Shown here: one piece after another, positions 45,858-54,965 of the stretch
How positions within the stretch are numbered: position 1 is the stretch's first letter
How the letters are laid out: each line of letters begins with the position of its first letter
From: Roseiflexus castenholzii DSM 13941
GTDB lineage: Bacteria > Chloroflexota > Chloroflexia > Chloroflexales > Roseiflexaceae
Length of the DNA stretch: 64,000 nt
Reading direction: 5' to 3'
NCBI RefSeq assembly: GCF_000017805.1
Contig: NC_009767.1
Coordinates: 3,224,001-3,288,000 of the forward strand
Made by a program: the position numbers and the translations under genes
The notes under the pieces: generated by a model
Told to the model about the DNA's origin: nothing
Databases searched by the model: none
Seen by the model: the letters and a program-made list of their open reading frames with translations, nothing else

Positions 45858-47333
45858 ATGAATCTTCCGATCATTATCGTCGGCGGCGGGCTTGGCGGTT
45901 TATCCGCCGCCATTCATCTGGCGGCGCGCGGGCAGCGCGTTGTGCTGCTCGAAAAGAATGAGCGCGTCGGTGGTAAACTGAACCTGGTCGAAGCCGGTGG
46001 CTTCCGGTTCGACACCGGACCTTCGCTTCTCACCATGCCCTGGGTGCTGCGCTCGGTCTTTGCTGCCGCAGGGCGACGAATGGAGGACTTTCTGACCATT
46101 ACGCAACTCGAACCGATCTGCCGGTATCGCTGGCTCGACGGTACACGGTTCGACGCCTATCAGAACCTGCCCCGTCTCGCCGAGGAGATTGCGCGCATCG
46201 AGCCGGCCGATGTTGCAGGCTTTCTTCGTTTCCTTGCCTATGCCGAACGCATCTATCGCGCTGCGGAAGGTCCGTTTTTGCTGCGACCATTCGATGGTGT
46301 GCGCGATCTGCTCACGCCCGAACTGTTCAGCGGCGCCTGGCAGATCGACCCGTTTCGCACCGTTGATCAGGCAGTCCGCAGTTTTTTCCGCAGCCCGTAC
46401 CTGCGCCAGGTGTTCAACCGCTATGCGTCGTACAACGGCTCGTCACCCTTTCGGGCGCCGGCAACGTTCAATCTCATTCCTTATGTCGAGTTTGTACAGG
46501 GCGCATGGCACGTCTGTGGCGGAATGTATCAGATCGCGCGCGCGCTTTCGGCGCTGGCAGGCGATCTTGGCGTGGAGATTCGCACGAATGCGCCGGTCGA
46601 ACGCATCGAGGTCAGTCATGGCGCCGCCTGTGGTGTCGTTCTGGCTGGCGGCGAGCGATTGGCTGCGTCGCAGGTCATCGTCAACGCCGATCCGCGCCAC
46701 GCCTATGCAACCCTGATCCCTGGCACAGAAAAGACCGCAGCGCGCCTGGCGCGACTCGAATCATCGTACAGCGGGTTTGTGCTGCTGCTGGGGATCAATC
46801 GCATCTACTCCAACCTGGCGCATCACAATATTTTCTTCTCGTCCGACTACCGCGCCGAGTTCAGGGCAATCGTCGATATGCAGACGCCGGCGCCCGACCC
46901 GACGATCTACATCTGTGCTGCATCCGTGACCGACCCTGCAATGGCGCCGCCGGGACACATGAATCTGTTCGTTCTGATCAATGCGCCGACGCTCAACCCG
47001 CGGGTCAACTGGGCGCGTGAAGCGCCCGGTTACCGCAATCTGGTTCTGCATAAACTGGAACACATGGGACTGGAGAACCTGAGTCAGCATATCGTCTTCG
47101 AGCAAATCTGGACGCCTGCCACCATCAATGAACGGTACAACGCCCCTGGCGGCGCGATCTATGGATTGGCGTCGAACAATCCATGGACGGCATTCATGCG
47201 TCCGCCGTTGCGCGCCCGCGAGGTGCGCGGCGTCTACTTTGTCGGCGGCGGCACGCATCCCGGTGGCGGCATTCCGCTCGTGCTTCTCTCAGGGCGCGCC
47301 GTTGCCGGGCGCGTTCTGGCAGACATCGCCTGA
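45858..47333 (+). CDS. crtI: CrtI-family phytoene desaturase
   Basis: A 491-residue FAD-dependent carotenoid desaturase. The dinucleotide fold is PIIIVGGGLGGLSAAIHLA (residues ~4-22), followed by LLEKNERVGGKLN. 'FRFDTGPSLLTMPWVLRSVF' is a CrtI/CrtN mark, and the C-terminal 'VYFVGGGTHPGGGIPLVLLS' plus GRAVAGRVL is the family FAD-binding end. It introduces double bases' worth of conjugation (double bonds) into phytoene or a related C30/C40 carotene in the membrane. CrtI, CrtN and CrtP-type oxygenases cannot be separated by eye. A TATGATACACT stretch at about 45811 could hold the -10. No other crt gene is adjacent. Confidence 0.88.
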   Translation: MNLPIIIVGGGLGGLSAAIHLAARGQRVVLLEKNERVGGKLNLVEAGGFRFDTGPSLLTMPWVLRSVFAAAGRRMEDFLTITQLEPICRYRWLDGTRFDAYQNLPRLAEEIARIEPADVAGFLRFLAYAERIYRAAEGPFLLRPFDGVRDLLTPELFSGAWQIDPFRTVDQAVRSFFRSPYLRQVFNRYASYNGSSPFRAPATFNLIPYVEFVQGAWHVCGGMYQIARALSALAGDLGVEIRTNAPVERIEVSHGAACGVVLAGGERLAASQVIVNADPRHAYATLIPGTEKTAARLARLESSYSGFVLLLGINRIYSNLAHHNIFFSSDYRAEFRAIVDMQTPAPDPTIYICAASVTDPAMAPPGHMNLFVLINAPTLNPRVNWAREAPGYRNLVLHKLEHMGLENLSQHIVFEQIWTPATINERYNAPGGAIYGLASNNPWTAFMRPPLRAREVRGVYFVGGGTHPGGGIPLVLLSGRAVAGRVLADIA

Positions 47334-47363
47334 CCTATCGTTAAGAAGCGATTTAAGAACCTC

Positions 47364-47391
47364 TTGACTTATGGCGCATCAATGCTATCAT
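47364..47391 (+). promoter_or_regulatory. Promoter of candidate ncRNA 2
   Basis: TTGACT (47364-47369), a 16-bp spacer, then TATCAT (47386-47391). The predicted start near 47398 lies a few bases before the 5' strand of the closing stem of the RNA. The -35 word is identical to that of candidate ncRNA 1. Confidence 0.65.
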
Positions 47392-47397
47392 GTAATC

Positions 47398-47811
47398 AAC
47401 ACCCCAGGGAACGAAAAGGAAGACGGAACTTTGACAAACGGATCGATGATCCTGCACAGCAAGCGGCGCTACCCACAGGTGTCAGGAAGACGGGGGCGAC
47501 CGTAAGTCGATGGAAATGGCAGAGCATACACGCCAGGGAGATCGACAGGCAAGCGCCGGGTGCTTGATGAAACACCGGATGCTGTGTGAGCCAGGGCAGG
47601 GTTCCAGCGGTAAAGCCCGCACCATCGCAGGGAGAAGGAAGCAAAGCGAGGTGCGTTGCGACCCCGACAGAGGAGCTGGCCGTCTGCAAAGCGCTGTCGT
47701 GGTAGCCGAACGGTAGATCCCGGAGTTGAAGTTCAAAACCCTTTCACATTCCCTGGGGCAATATCTTTAAACCAACCCCCTCGCAGCATATGCTGCGAGG
47801 GGGGTTTTTTT
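47398..47811 (+). ncRNA. Candidate structured non-coding RNA 2 (about 410 nt)
   Basis: It has a promoter at one end and a terminator at the other. The body is closed by a perfect 10-bp stem CCCCAGGGAA (47402-47411) with TTCCCTGGGG (47749-47758). Internal pairings include GGATC/GATCC (47440-47452), GTCGAT (47506-47511) with ATCGAC (47541-47546) enclosing TGGC/GCCA, and CCGGGTG (47556-47562) with CACCGG (47573-47578). Purine-rich GGAAG, GAAA and GGTAA loops are frequent. No ORF with a ribosome-binding site was found. RNase P, tmRNA and SRP RNA cores were looked for and are absent. Part of it (GCGACCGTAAGTCG, 47496-47509) faintly recalls HEARO/omega-RNA stems, from memory only. Confidence 0.6.
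47776..47811 (+). terminator. Intrinsic terminator of candidate ncRNA 2
   Basis: CCCCCTCGCAGC (47776-47787) pairs with GCTGCGAGGGGG around a short ATAT centre, followed by seven T (47805-47811). It abuts the stop codon of the convergent SDR gene. Confidence 0.93.
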
Positions 47812-48559
47812 ATGGCGCCATTCGCCAACCCCCATCAACAACCAGCGTCTGCCCGGTGATATATGACGCAAGCGGCGATGCCAGAAAGACAATCGCTGCC
47901 GCCACTTCCTCCGGCTTCCCAACGCGCCGCAGTGCAATCACCCGCTCTCCCCAGCGGCGCATCTCTGCCGGGATCGTTGCCAGTTGCGGTGTTTCGATGA
48001 GGCCGGGCGCAACTGCGTTGACCGTGATATTCCAGGGTGCTGCCTCACGCGCCAGCGTCCGAACCAATCCGAACACACCGCCGGTCGCCGCCGAGAAATC
48101 CGCCTGCTGCGGTCCGCCTGCCAGACCGTGCAGCGCCGCGACTGCAACGACCCTGCCGTAGCGCCGCCGCATCATCCGGCGTAACGCCGCGCGACAGGCA
48201 TTGCTGACACCATCGAGGTGCAACGTGAGCGTCTCGTTCCACTGCGCGACGTTGATTGCCTCGACCGGCGTGAAACGCATCGCCCCTGCGCAGAACACCA
48301 TCGCATCCAGGCGTCCATACGCTTCGATAGTAGCACCGACCAGCGTTTCGACCGATTGCGGATCGCGCACATCAACCCAATGCGCAGACACATCGCCGCG
48401 CGTGTCCTGGCAGGCGGCAACCACCTGCGCCGCCGCAGCAGCATTCCGGTGATACCCCGCCATCACTCGCGCGCCACTCTCCGCGAGCATCTTGACGACT
48501 GCCGAGCCGATTGCGCCTGATCCGCCAATGACGATTGCAACCTGATCGGTGAAATCCAT
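47810..48559 (-). CDS. SDR-fold protein lacking catalytic Ser, Tyr and Lys (pseudoenzyme candidate)
   Basis: A 249-residue classical-length short-chain dehydrogenase/reductase homologue. The cofactor loop IVIGGSGAIGSAV is present, as are DVRDPQS and FCAGAM (the NAG region). Aligned to FabG-type enzymes, the strand with catalytic Ser reads VVAVAALHGLAG (Ala instead of Ser). The Y-x-x-x-K motif reads DFSAATGGV (Phe for Tyr and Thr for Lys). The NAVAPGLIETP loop and the C-terminal ITGQTLVVDGGW are normal. All three key residues changed at once in an otherwise well-kept fold suggests NAD(P) binding without reduction. It is convergent with candidate ncRNA 2. Confidence 0.85.
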   Translation of the reverse strand: MDFTDQVAIVIGGSGAIGSAVVKMLAESGARVMAGYHRNAAAAAQVVAACQDTRGDVSAHWVDVRDPQSVETLVGATIEAYGRLDAMVFCAGAMRFTPVEAINVAQWNETLTLHLDGVSNACRAALRRMMRRRYGRVVAVAALHGLAGGPQQADFSAATGGVFGLVRTLAREAAPWNITVNAVAPGLIETPQLATIPAEMRRWGERVIALRRVGKPEEVAAAIVFLASPLASYITGQTLVVDGGWRMAP

Positions 48560-48658
48560 GGGTGCTCTGTTTCAGTTTTTTGGAGGGCGCGCCGCTCTCC
48601 AAACCTCCCTGCTATAGTACCACGGCGCCAGGTGACGCGGGTGGTGTCCTGGACCCTG

Positions 48659-48787
48659 ATACCAATGACGATTGACGATGCCGCATGCGTGTCATTCCGA
48701 GCGCAGCGACTTGTCATTCCGAGCCCTTCGCTTCGCTCAGGGTAAACGCAGCGAGGAGTCGAAGCGGGTCGCGCACGACCCCTCGCA
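48659..48787. repeat. MITE-like element, copy D, right end missing
   Basis: It begins ATACCAATGA (48659) with CGATTGACGATGCCGCATG, then GTCATTCCGAGCGCAGCGAC and the CCTTCGCTTCGCTCAGGG segment, and breaks off in CACGACCCCTCGC. No terminal repeat is found at the right. It lies between the SDR start and the end of the permease gene. Confidence 0.8.
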
Positions 48788-48825
48788 ATGATCATGCTTT
48801 CAACGACAACACTGAATACGCCTGC

Positions 48826-51207
48826 TCACTCATACGCCAGCACTTCGCGCACGGTGAGGCGCGTTGCATTGTATGCCGGCAGCAGGCTGGCAATTGCGGC
48901 GATGATCGTTACGAGCGCAAGCCAGATGAGCGCGCCGCCAATCGAGAATGAGAAACTGAGCGGCGTCTGGAAGAACGCCATGCCCACGCTGTCGGAAATC
49001 ACTTTCGCGAGCGGCACAGCAACGATCATCGCCAACGCCCAGCTCAGCGCCCCGATAATGATTCCTTCTGTGACAACAATGCGCCACACGGCACCGTTTG
49101 AGGCGCCAATCGCGCGGAGCACGCCGATCTCGCGGGTGCGTTCGAGGACATTAATGCTCATCGTGCCCATCAGACCCAACCCGCCGACGGTTGCCAGCAG
49201 CAGCGCCATTGCCAGCAGAAACGAGATCAGAATATTGAAGAAGATTTCATTCTGCTGACGGATGATCGCCGTTGTCTGCATCATGCTCCGCATGCCAACC
49301 GATTTGTAGTGCGCTTCGAGTTCTTTTGCCACCCGCTCCTGGTTTGCGGCGTCGGACGGGTCGATCTGCACTGTCACTGCAATGGCGCGTCCGGTGAACC
49401 CGCGAATGCGAGCAAAGTACGGATAGTGGGTATAGACCATCGCCTGCCCACCAATGCCGCGCACAATGCCGACAACCTTCCACTCACTTTCGCGCCGGTC
49501 GATCTTCAACGTCACCGTATCGCCAACCTTGATGTCGGGTTCGAGACCGAGCACGCTCGAATTAATCACCAGCGCGTTTTCATCTTCGGGGAGCAACCAT
49601 CGTCCTTCAAGGACCGTCGGGATGATCATGCGCGTTTCGGCAGGAACGGCATACATGATGATCGAGTCGCTTTCCGTGTCGTTGGGGCGAACCCGGCGCA
49701 CCATATCAAAGCCCCAACTCTCAGCGGCAATCACGCCGGGCACTGCCAGCGTCTCGCGCTCGATCTGTTCGGTGCGATAGAATCCGTTGAATACCCCCAG
49801 AATATGGAAATTGAAATATTTCAACGCATCGTCGAGCGTCAACTGTAACGAATTGCGCACACTAAAGACCGATATGAAGATGATCCCGGAGAGGGTGAGC
49901 GTCATCATCGTCAACGCCAGGCGCCCTTTGCGCCGGAAGGTGTTGCGAAGCGACAACATCAACGGACGGGAGAGACCATGGATGCGTTGCAGCAGACGAT
50001 CGATGCGACCGCGCCCGAAGCGCCCTTTCCCCAGCCCATAGCCGCTGATCGCTTCGTGCACCGTTACGCGCGCGCCGCCGAAGACCGGCGCCAGCGCCGC
50101 CAGCAGCGGTACCAGCAGACCAACAGCGATCATGATCAGCCAGACTTCGAGCGGCATCGCCAGGCTGGTCACATCGGTGTTCATCAGTCCCGAAATAAGG
50201 ATCGTCAAACCGGCGGCAACCAGATATGCCAGCGGCATTGCCAGCAGCAGCGCCAGGACTCCCAGCAGCAGCACACTCACCAGGTACATCACGATGACAT
50301 CGCTCGTGCGCGCGCCGATGGCTTTCATCATGCCGATCTGCCGCACCTGTTGGGTCAGCAGCGCCGAAATGGTATTGACAACCAGGAAGCAACTGGCAAA
50401 CAACGAAAGCGCGCCAAGAAAGCTGAGCAAAAGGAACAACGGTTGCAGCACCTGGTGCGCCGGGTGTCGTCCCGGTTCCGGGAGGTAGGTAAAGTAAACC
50501 GTGCGACCGCTGCTCTCGATCTTGTTCCGCACCAGGGCGGCGACCTCAGCAATATGCTCCTTGTTGAAGCGGTCGCCGGTCACTGTGATGTGCAGCTCGG
50601 TATAATACTGCGGTCGACCGAGCCATTCGAGGGTTGCGAGAGTTGCGAACGCATAGGTCTGGTTGGTGAGCGCTGCTGGCGCGAGGTTTGGCGTTGCGAC
50701 TGTGCCGGCGATTCGCATCCGGCGCAGCGTTTCATCAGGCAGCCGGATGGTCACGGTATCGCCAATCTTCGCACCGGTGAGCGGCAGCGATGCGCGTTCG
50801 ACAAGCAGTTCACGATGTGCAGGGGGCCAGGCGCCTTCCACCGGATAAACCTTGTTGATCCGCATATCCTTGAAGTCGTCCACGATGGAGATAGTCATAT
50901 TGCGCCACTGATCGGGTCCGATCTGGAAGCGCACACCGACGGAGAGACCGCCGACGGCATCCGCAACGCCGGGTATTCGGCGCACTGTGCGGACGAATTC
51001 ATCATCGAACGGATCAGAAGAGATTGTGATATCGGCAGGATTGACCGCCATATAAGCTGCGGTCATTTCGCGGGTCAGCAACGCATTGGCGCCGGCAATC
51101 GCACCAATTGCAAACACACCGACGGCAATCGACAGCACTACCAGAACGGTGCGTGTCTTGTTGCTCCAGACATCAGCGAACACCTTGCGCCAGCGAGGTC
51201 TCAGCAT
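48826..51207 (-). CDS. FtsX/MacB-type ABC transporter permease with two FtsX domains
   Basis: A 793-residue permease. An N-terminal helix (TVLVVLSIAVGVFAIGAIAG) is followed by a MacB-like periplasmic domain. The first FtsX block has 'LLTQQVRQIGMMKAIGARTSDV', and a middle helix pair with LALTMMTLTLSGIIFISVFS begins a second periplasmic domain. The second FtsX block has 'VLERTREIGVLRAIGASNGAV'. Two such blocks in one chain are usual for the fused (DUF214-type) LolCE-like exporters of peptides, lipoproteins or lipids. The ATPase is not adjacent on either side within the window. GAGGAG is just upstream of the ATG. Confidence 0.88.
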   Translation of the reverse strand: MLRPRWRKVFADVWSNKTRTVLVVLSIAVGVFAIGAIAGANALLTREMTAAYMAVNPADITISSDPFDDEFVRTVRRIPGVADAVGGLSVGVRFQIGPDQWRNMTISIVDDFKDMRINKVYPVEGAWPPAHRELLVERASLPLTGAKIGDTVTIRLPDETLRRMRIAGTVATPNLAPAALTNQTYAFATLATLEWLGRPQYYTELHITVTGDRFNKEHIAEVAALVRNKIESSGRTVYFTYLPEPGRHPAHQVLQPLFLLLSFLGALSLFASCFLVVNTISALLTQQVRQIGMMKAIGARTSDVIVMYLVSVLLLGVLALLLAMPLAYLVAAGLTILISGLMNTDVTSLAMPLEVWLIMIAVGLLVPLLAALAPVFGGARVTVHEAISGYGLGKGRFGRGRIDRLLQRIHGLSRPLMLSLRNTFRRKGRLALTMMTLTLSGIIFISVFSVRNSLQLTLDDALKYFNFHILGVFNGFYRTEQIERETLAVPGVIAAESWGFDMVRRVRPNDTESDSIIMYAVPAETRMIIPTVLEGRWLLPEDENALVINSSVLGLEPDIKVGDTVTLKIDRRESEWKVVGIVRGIGGQAMVYTHYPYFARIRGFTGRAIAVTVQIDPSDAANQERVAKELEAHYKSVGMRSMMQTTAIIRQQNEIFFNILISFLLAMALLLATVGGLGLMGTMSINVLERTREIGVLRAIGASNGAVWRIVVTEGIIIGALSWALAMIVAVPLAKVISDSVGMAFFQTPLSFSFSIGGALIWLALVTIIAAIASLLPAYNATRLTVREVLAYE

Positions 51208-51357
51208 ATGGAGGTCTCCTCAACACACATCTGCCGGTGAGACGAGAGGAGCGTGCTCAGGGTTGCGTTTTTTGTGGGAGTTGGGGGTTCCCTCCCCACA
51301 GGCGCCCGCCAGGAGCGCTCCTCCGTCTGCGCGTCTCACGCCTTCAATGTCCAATGT

Positions 51358-53367
51358 TCAACGGAATACCCCCATCCACGCCAGAGCGGATGCGCATCCG
51401 ATAGCAGACAATGAGAGCAGCGCGTAGTAGACGCGCCCGATGCCCGACCACCACCCGCGCGTCCAGGAGAGCGCGGTACAGACCACAATTGCTAACGCCA
51501 GTGCGGGCATTCCCCAGATCAGCGCAACCAGCGTCAGAGAACGCGGCAACCCGTAGAAGATCGTCGCATCATTGGCAACCGCCATTTGCACGATGTTGAT
51601 CAGCGTAATGGCGACGAATGCCGCCCCGGCAGCGCCGGTGAGCACGACAAGCCAGCGCGCGATGGTCGCGCCAGGGGACGGCTCTGGCGCTTTTCCGCCG
51701 GTGATCAGACGGAACAACCAGGCAAGAGGCCAGACGATCCATGCCGAGAGGAGCAGGAGCAGCGCTCCGACAAACGCGCCAAACGGCGCCAGACCGGCAA
51801 CGTCGAGCGTAGCCAGAGCAAGCGTTATTGGAGTGAATATGATCGTGTCCGGCGAAATAAAGCGTGGTCCTGCGCTCTCTGCGATACAGGAAGAATCTGG
51901 CGGCTGTGACGGATTATCGAGAAACGCTTTGAGTATGGTATCCGCACAGGCGCTCGAACCAACTGCACCATGCCCGGTGTCGGGAAATGTGTAGACATAT
52001 GCCCGGCTCAACGTGCGTGCGACCACATCGCCGAACTCCGGCGGCGTAATCGGATCGAACCTGCCCGACAAGACAAGCGTCGGGATGTCGCTGGACACCG
52101 GCTCATCGACCACCGGCGCAAGTTGATCGACCTGCCAGATATTGCAGCGTTCCAGGTATCCTTCAAGGCTGCGTCGGCCATCAAGGGCAATAAACGGGCG
52201 CACACCCTGGAGCGGCGCATCTTCAGGGGTGAAGTCGGCATCCTCGGCGCAGATCACGGCATAGTGCATCCCCAGACTGAAGGTGCGGTCGAAGACGATG
52301 AGTGGCAGCACTCGCTCCAGCACGCGGAAATCGTTGCGCGTTGCATCATCGATGATCCGCGGTACTGCCGGGATGAAACTCGACGAATACATGATCTGAA
52401 AAACGACGCTGGCGAAACTGTCGCCGTCGAGCACGGCATTGTACGTTCTGCCGGTTTCGTTGTCGGTGATCGGCACGCGCGCCGGTTCACGGTTGAGCCG
52501 CTCGATGGTCGTAATCAGCGATTGTTCCAGGTTCGGATAGGCTGTCCGGCACCCAGCGTCGGCAGCGCAGGCAGTGAACAATTCGGTGTAGGCGCGGTTC
52601 TGTGAGCGAGGGGTCTCGAGCAGATAATTGACACTGGTCGGCACAACTGCATCGAGCGTCACACTGCGCAGCATGCCAGGATGATCGCGCATGACGTGCT
52701 GCGCCAGCAATGTGCCGTAGGAGACGCCATAGAGATTGATCTGCGCATATCCCAACGCGCTCGCCAGCGCAGCGACATCTGCCGCATTCTCGATACTGTT
52801 GAATGCCGAAAGGTCGATCCCCTCATCCTTCAGCCGCCGATGACACGCAGCGGTCGCATCGAGCGACAGCCGATCCGACTCTTCGTAGGTCAATCGCTGC
52901 TCGATCGTGCGTTCGACCAGTTCCAGCTGCTCCCGACAGACGAGCGACGGTTCGGAGTACAACGCGCCGCGCTGATCGAACAGTACGATGTCGCGGTCGA
53001 TCAGGTCGCGCAGGCGGCTGCCGGGGCTGAAGAGAATTCTGGTGTAGGTGTCGATTGTCGAACCGCCCGGACCGCCCTGGAGCATCACCAGGGGATCGGG
53101 CTTGCGGTTGCTGGCGCGCGATTTGACAATTGCAACCGCCAGGCGTATGACGGGACCTTCCGGTTGCGCGTGACGTTCTGGAACCTGGAGCCAACCGCAC
53201 TCAAGGTCGCGTCCCTCGACGGCGCCGGCAGGAAGTTCAAACATACACGCATCAGGTTGAAACGTACCTGTCGGGCTGGCGGCGCGAGCGAGAGGTGCAG
53301 GGAACCATACCGTCGCCATCAGGAGGATGATCAACAGCGCTATGCCACGTCGTCCTGCGAGAGTCAA
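51358..53367 (-). CDS. Membrane-anchored S33 alpha/beta-hydrolase (tripeptidyl aminopeptidase-like)
   Basis: A 669-residue exported hydrolase. The start is read as TTG 53367 because AAGGAG lies 6 nt upstream, giving a signal peptide (TLAGRRGIALLIILLMATVW); the longer ATG frame lacks these features. The hydrolase part has GGPGGSTIDTY, DQRGALYSEP, the nucleophile NLYGVSYGTLLAQ (~217), Asp in LVLSGRFDPITPPEFG (~432) and His in PDTGHGAVG (~464). Cys pairs in the lid suggest an extracellular location. Unusually, the last ~150 residues contain four membrane helices, anchoring the catalytic domain outside the cell. Expected role: release of N-terminal peptides from oligopeptides. Confidence 0.87.
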   Translation of the reverse strand: MTLAGRRGIALLIILLMATVWFPAPLARAASPTGTFQPDACMFELPAGAVEGRDLECGWLQVPERHAQPEGPVIRLAVAIVKSRASNRKPDPLVMLQGGPGGSTIDTYTRILFSPGSRLRDLIDRDIVLFDQRGALYSEPSLVCREQLELVERTIEQRLTYEESDRLSLDATAACHRRLKDEGIDLSAFNSIENAADVAALASALGYAQINLYGVSYGTLLAQHVMRDHPGMLRSVTLDAVVPTSVNYLLETPRSQNRAYTELFTACAADAGCRTAYPNLEQSLITTIERLNREPARVPITDNETGRTYNAVLDGDSFASVVFQIMYSSSFIPAVPRIIDDATRNDFRVLERVLPLIVFDRTFSLGMHYAVICAEDADFTPEDAPLQGVRPFIALDGRRSLEGYLERCNIWQVDQLAPVVDEPVSSDIPTLVLSGRFDPITPPEFGDVVARTLSRAYVYTFPDTGHGAVGSSACADTILKAFLDNPSQPPDSSCIAESAGPRFISPDTIIFTPITLALATLDVAGLAPFGAFVGALLLLLSAWIVWPLAWLFRLITGGKAPEPSPGATIARWLVVLTGAAGAAFVAITLINIVQMAVANDATIFYGLPRSLTLVALIWGMPALALAIVVCTALSWTRGWWSGIGRVYYALLSLSAIGCASALAWMGVFR

Positions 53368-53576
53368 GAAATGCTCCTTCTGTGAAGTGGGGACGCCGAC
53401 ATCATGGCGAACGTGGCGACACAATCCGCCCGTCCTCACCTGCGCTCCTCGCAATGAGAAAAGCGCAGGTGATATTTAGCCACTGCTCCTCAGGAACGCA
53501 ACATCCTCGCACTGCTCACGTTCATGTATCATGGCGCCAGCGTTCTGGCTGACAACCACACGAAAGTATAGCACGT

Positions 53577-54935
53577 ATGTTAATGTCTTCCTATCGCGGT
53601 TCCTCACGTTCAACCCTTCTTCTGATCCTTCTGCTGATCGGCGCGCTGACCCTCCCAAACGTTTCAGGGCAGGCGGAGTCCGCTGGCAGCGCGCGGGTCA
53701 TTGTCGTTCTGCGCGCGCCGGCGGCGGCAGAGGGGGACACAAGCGCGGCGCACTTCGGAATCACACAGGCGCAGGACCATGTTGCCGCTGCCGCAACCGC
53801 CGCCGGCGCGCGCGAGGTTGCTCGCCTGCGCACGTTGCCGGTACTGGTGCTGGAAGCGCCGCATACCGCGATTGAGCGCCTGGAACAGCATCCACAGGTC
53901 GTCGCTGTCGCGGAGGATATGCTGGCAGCGCCGCACCTGACCGGCAGCGTCGCGCTGATCCACGCCGATCTGGTGCACCCTGAGTCTACCGGCGCTGGCG
54001 CGGCGATTGCCATTCTCGACACCGGTATCGACGCTACCCACCCATTCCTTGGCGGGCGCGTGGTTGCCGAAGCGTGTTTCTCGACCAACAACTCTGGTGA
54101 TGGCGCTGTCTCCCTCTGTCCAGGCGGCGCAACGGAAGTCATTGGTCCTGGCGCGGCTGCGCCGTGTACCGTCACGGGGTGCGACCACGGCACGCACGTT
54201 GCCGGCATCGCTGCCGGGAACGGCGGCGTAGCGCCGGGGGCGTCGATCATTGCGGTGCAAGTCTTTTCGAAGATTAACAATTGCTCGGCATTCTCGCTCC
54301 CCTCGCCGTGCGCGTTGAGTTATGTCTCCGACCAGTTGCGCGCGTTGGACTGGCTGGCATCGACATCCTTCACCCCGCCGCTGGCAGTGGTCAACCTGAG
54401 CGTCGGCGCGGGAACGTTCAGCAGTGTTGCAGCCTGTGAAGGCAGTGCGGTGGGTGCCGCCCTGAAACCTGCGATCACAGCCCTGCGCGCCGGGGGCGTG
54501 CTTACCGTTGCATCATCAGGCAACGGCGGCGCCGCCAACGCACTCAGCCTGCCCGCATGTCTGTCGAACGTCGTCAGCGTTGGCGCGACGACCAAGACAA
54601 CCCCGGAGCAGGTGGCGTGGTTCTCGAACAGTGCGCTGTTCCTGACCCTGCTAGCGCCGGGTGTCGCCATCACGTCTTCTGTGCCGGGGGGCGGGTCTGC
54701 GTCCAAATCGGGGACATCGATGGCAGCGCCACACGTGGCGGGAGCAATTGCACTGCTGCGCAGTGCGCGACCCGGCCACACACCGGATAGTTACGTGGCG
54801 GCGTTGATTACCACCGGCGTGCCGATCACCGACACGCGCAACGGACTGACAAAGCCACGCATCGATGTGTTTGCCGCCGTCGAGTCGCTGGCGCCGCTCG
54901 AACCGAAAGCGTTCCTGCCACTCGTGGCACGGTAA
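53577..54935 (+). CDS. Secreted subtilisin-family serine protease with LPLVAR tail
   Basis: A 452-residue S8 protease. Signal peptide (~1-32), an I9-like propeptide with HPQVVAVAEDMLA (~100), then catalytic Asp in AIAILDTGIDATHPFL (~146), His in CDHGTHVAGIAAGNGG (~203), the oxyanion Asn region VASSGNGGAAN and Ser in GTSMAAPHVAGAIALL (~380). Cys residues (CPGG, PCTVTGCDHG, NNCSAF) suggest disulfides. The chain ends LEPKAFLPLVAR, much like the LPIIAR end of the 803-aa protein. The tail is beyond the protease fold, so it may be a sorting or attachment signal. It is convergent with bchD. Confidence 0.93.
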   Translation: MLMSSYRGSSRSTLLLILLLIGALTLPNVSGQAESAGSARVIVVLRAPAAAEGDTSAAHFGITQAQDHVAAAATAAGAREVARLRTLPVLVLEAPHTAIERLEQHPQVVAVAEDMLAAPHLTGSVALIHADLVHPESTGAGAAIAILDTGIDATHPFLGGRVVAEACFSTNNSGDGAVSLCPGGATEVIGPGAAAPCTVTGCDHGTHVAGIAAGNGGVAPGASIIAVQVFSKINNCSAFSLPSPCALSYVSDQLRALDWLASTSFTPPLAVVNLSVGAGTFSSVAACEGSAVGAALKPAITALRAGGVLTVASSGNGGAANALSLPACLSNVVSVGATTKTTPEQVAWFSNSALFLTLLAPGVAITSSVPGGGSASKSGTSMAAPHVAGAIALLRSARPGHTPDSYVAALITTGVPITDTRNGLTKPRIDVFAAVESLAPLEPKAFLPLVAR

Positions 54936-54965
54936 AGCCTGGAGGTCCCACTGGAGAGCAATCAC

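Noticed and set aside
47398..47811. Cobalamin riboswitch, RNase P RNA, tmRNA or group II intron
   Set aside because: Resemblances such as GAGCCAGGG and AGGGCAGGG are isolated; the B12-box context, GAGGAAAGTCC core, tRNA-like end and domain V are all missing.
49978..51240. 420-codon rightward open frame opposite the FtsX-type permease gene
   Set aside because: High-GC antisense shadow; charged, Gln/Arg-rich composition, no motifs.
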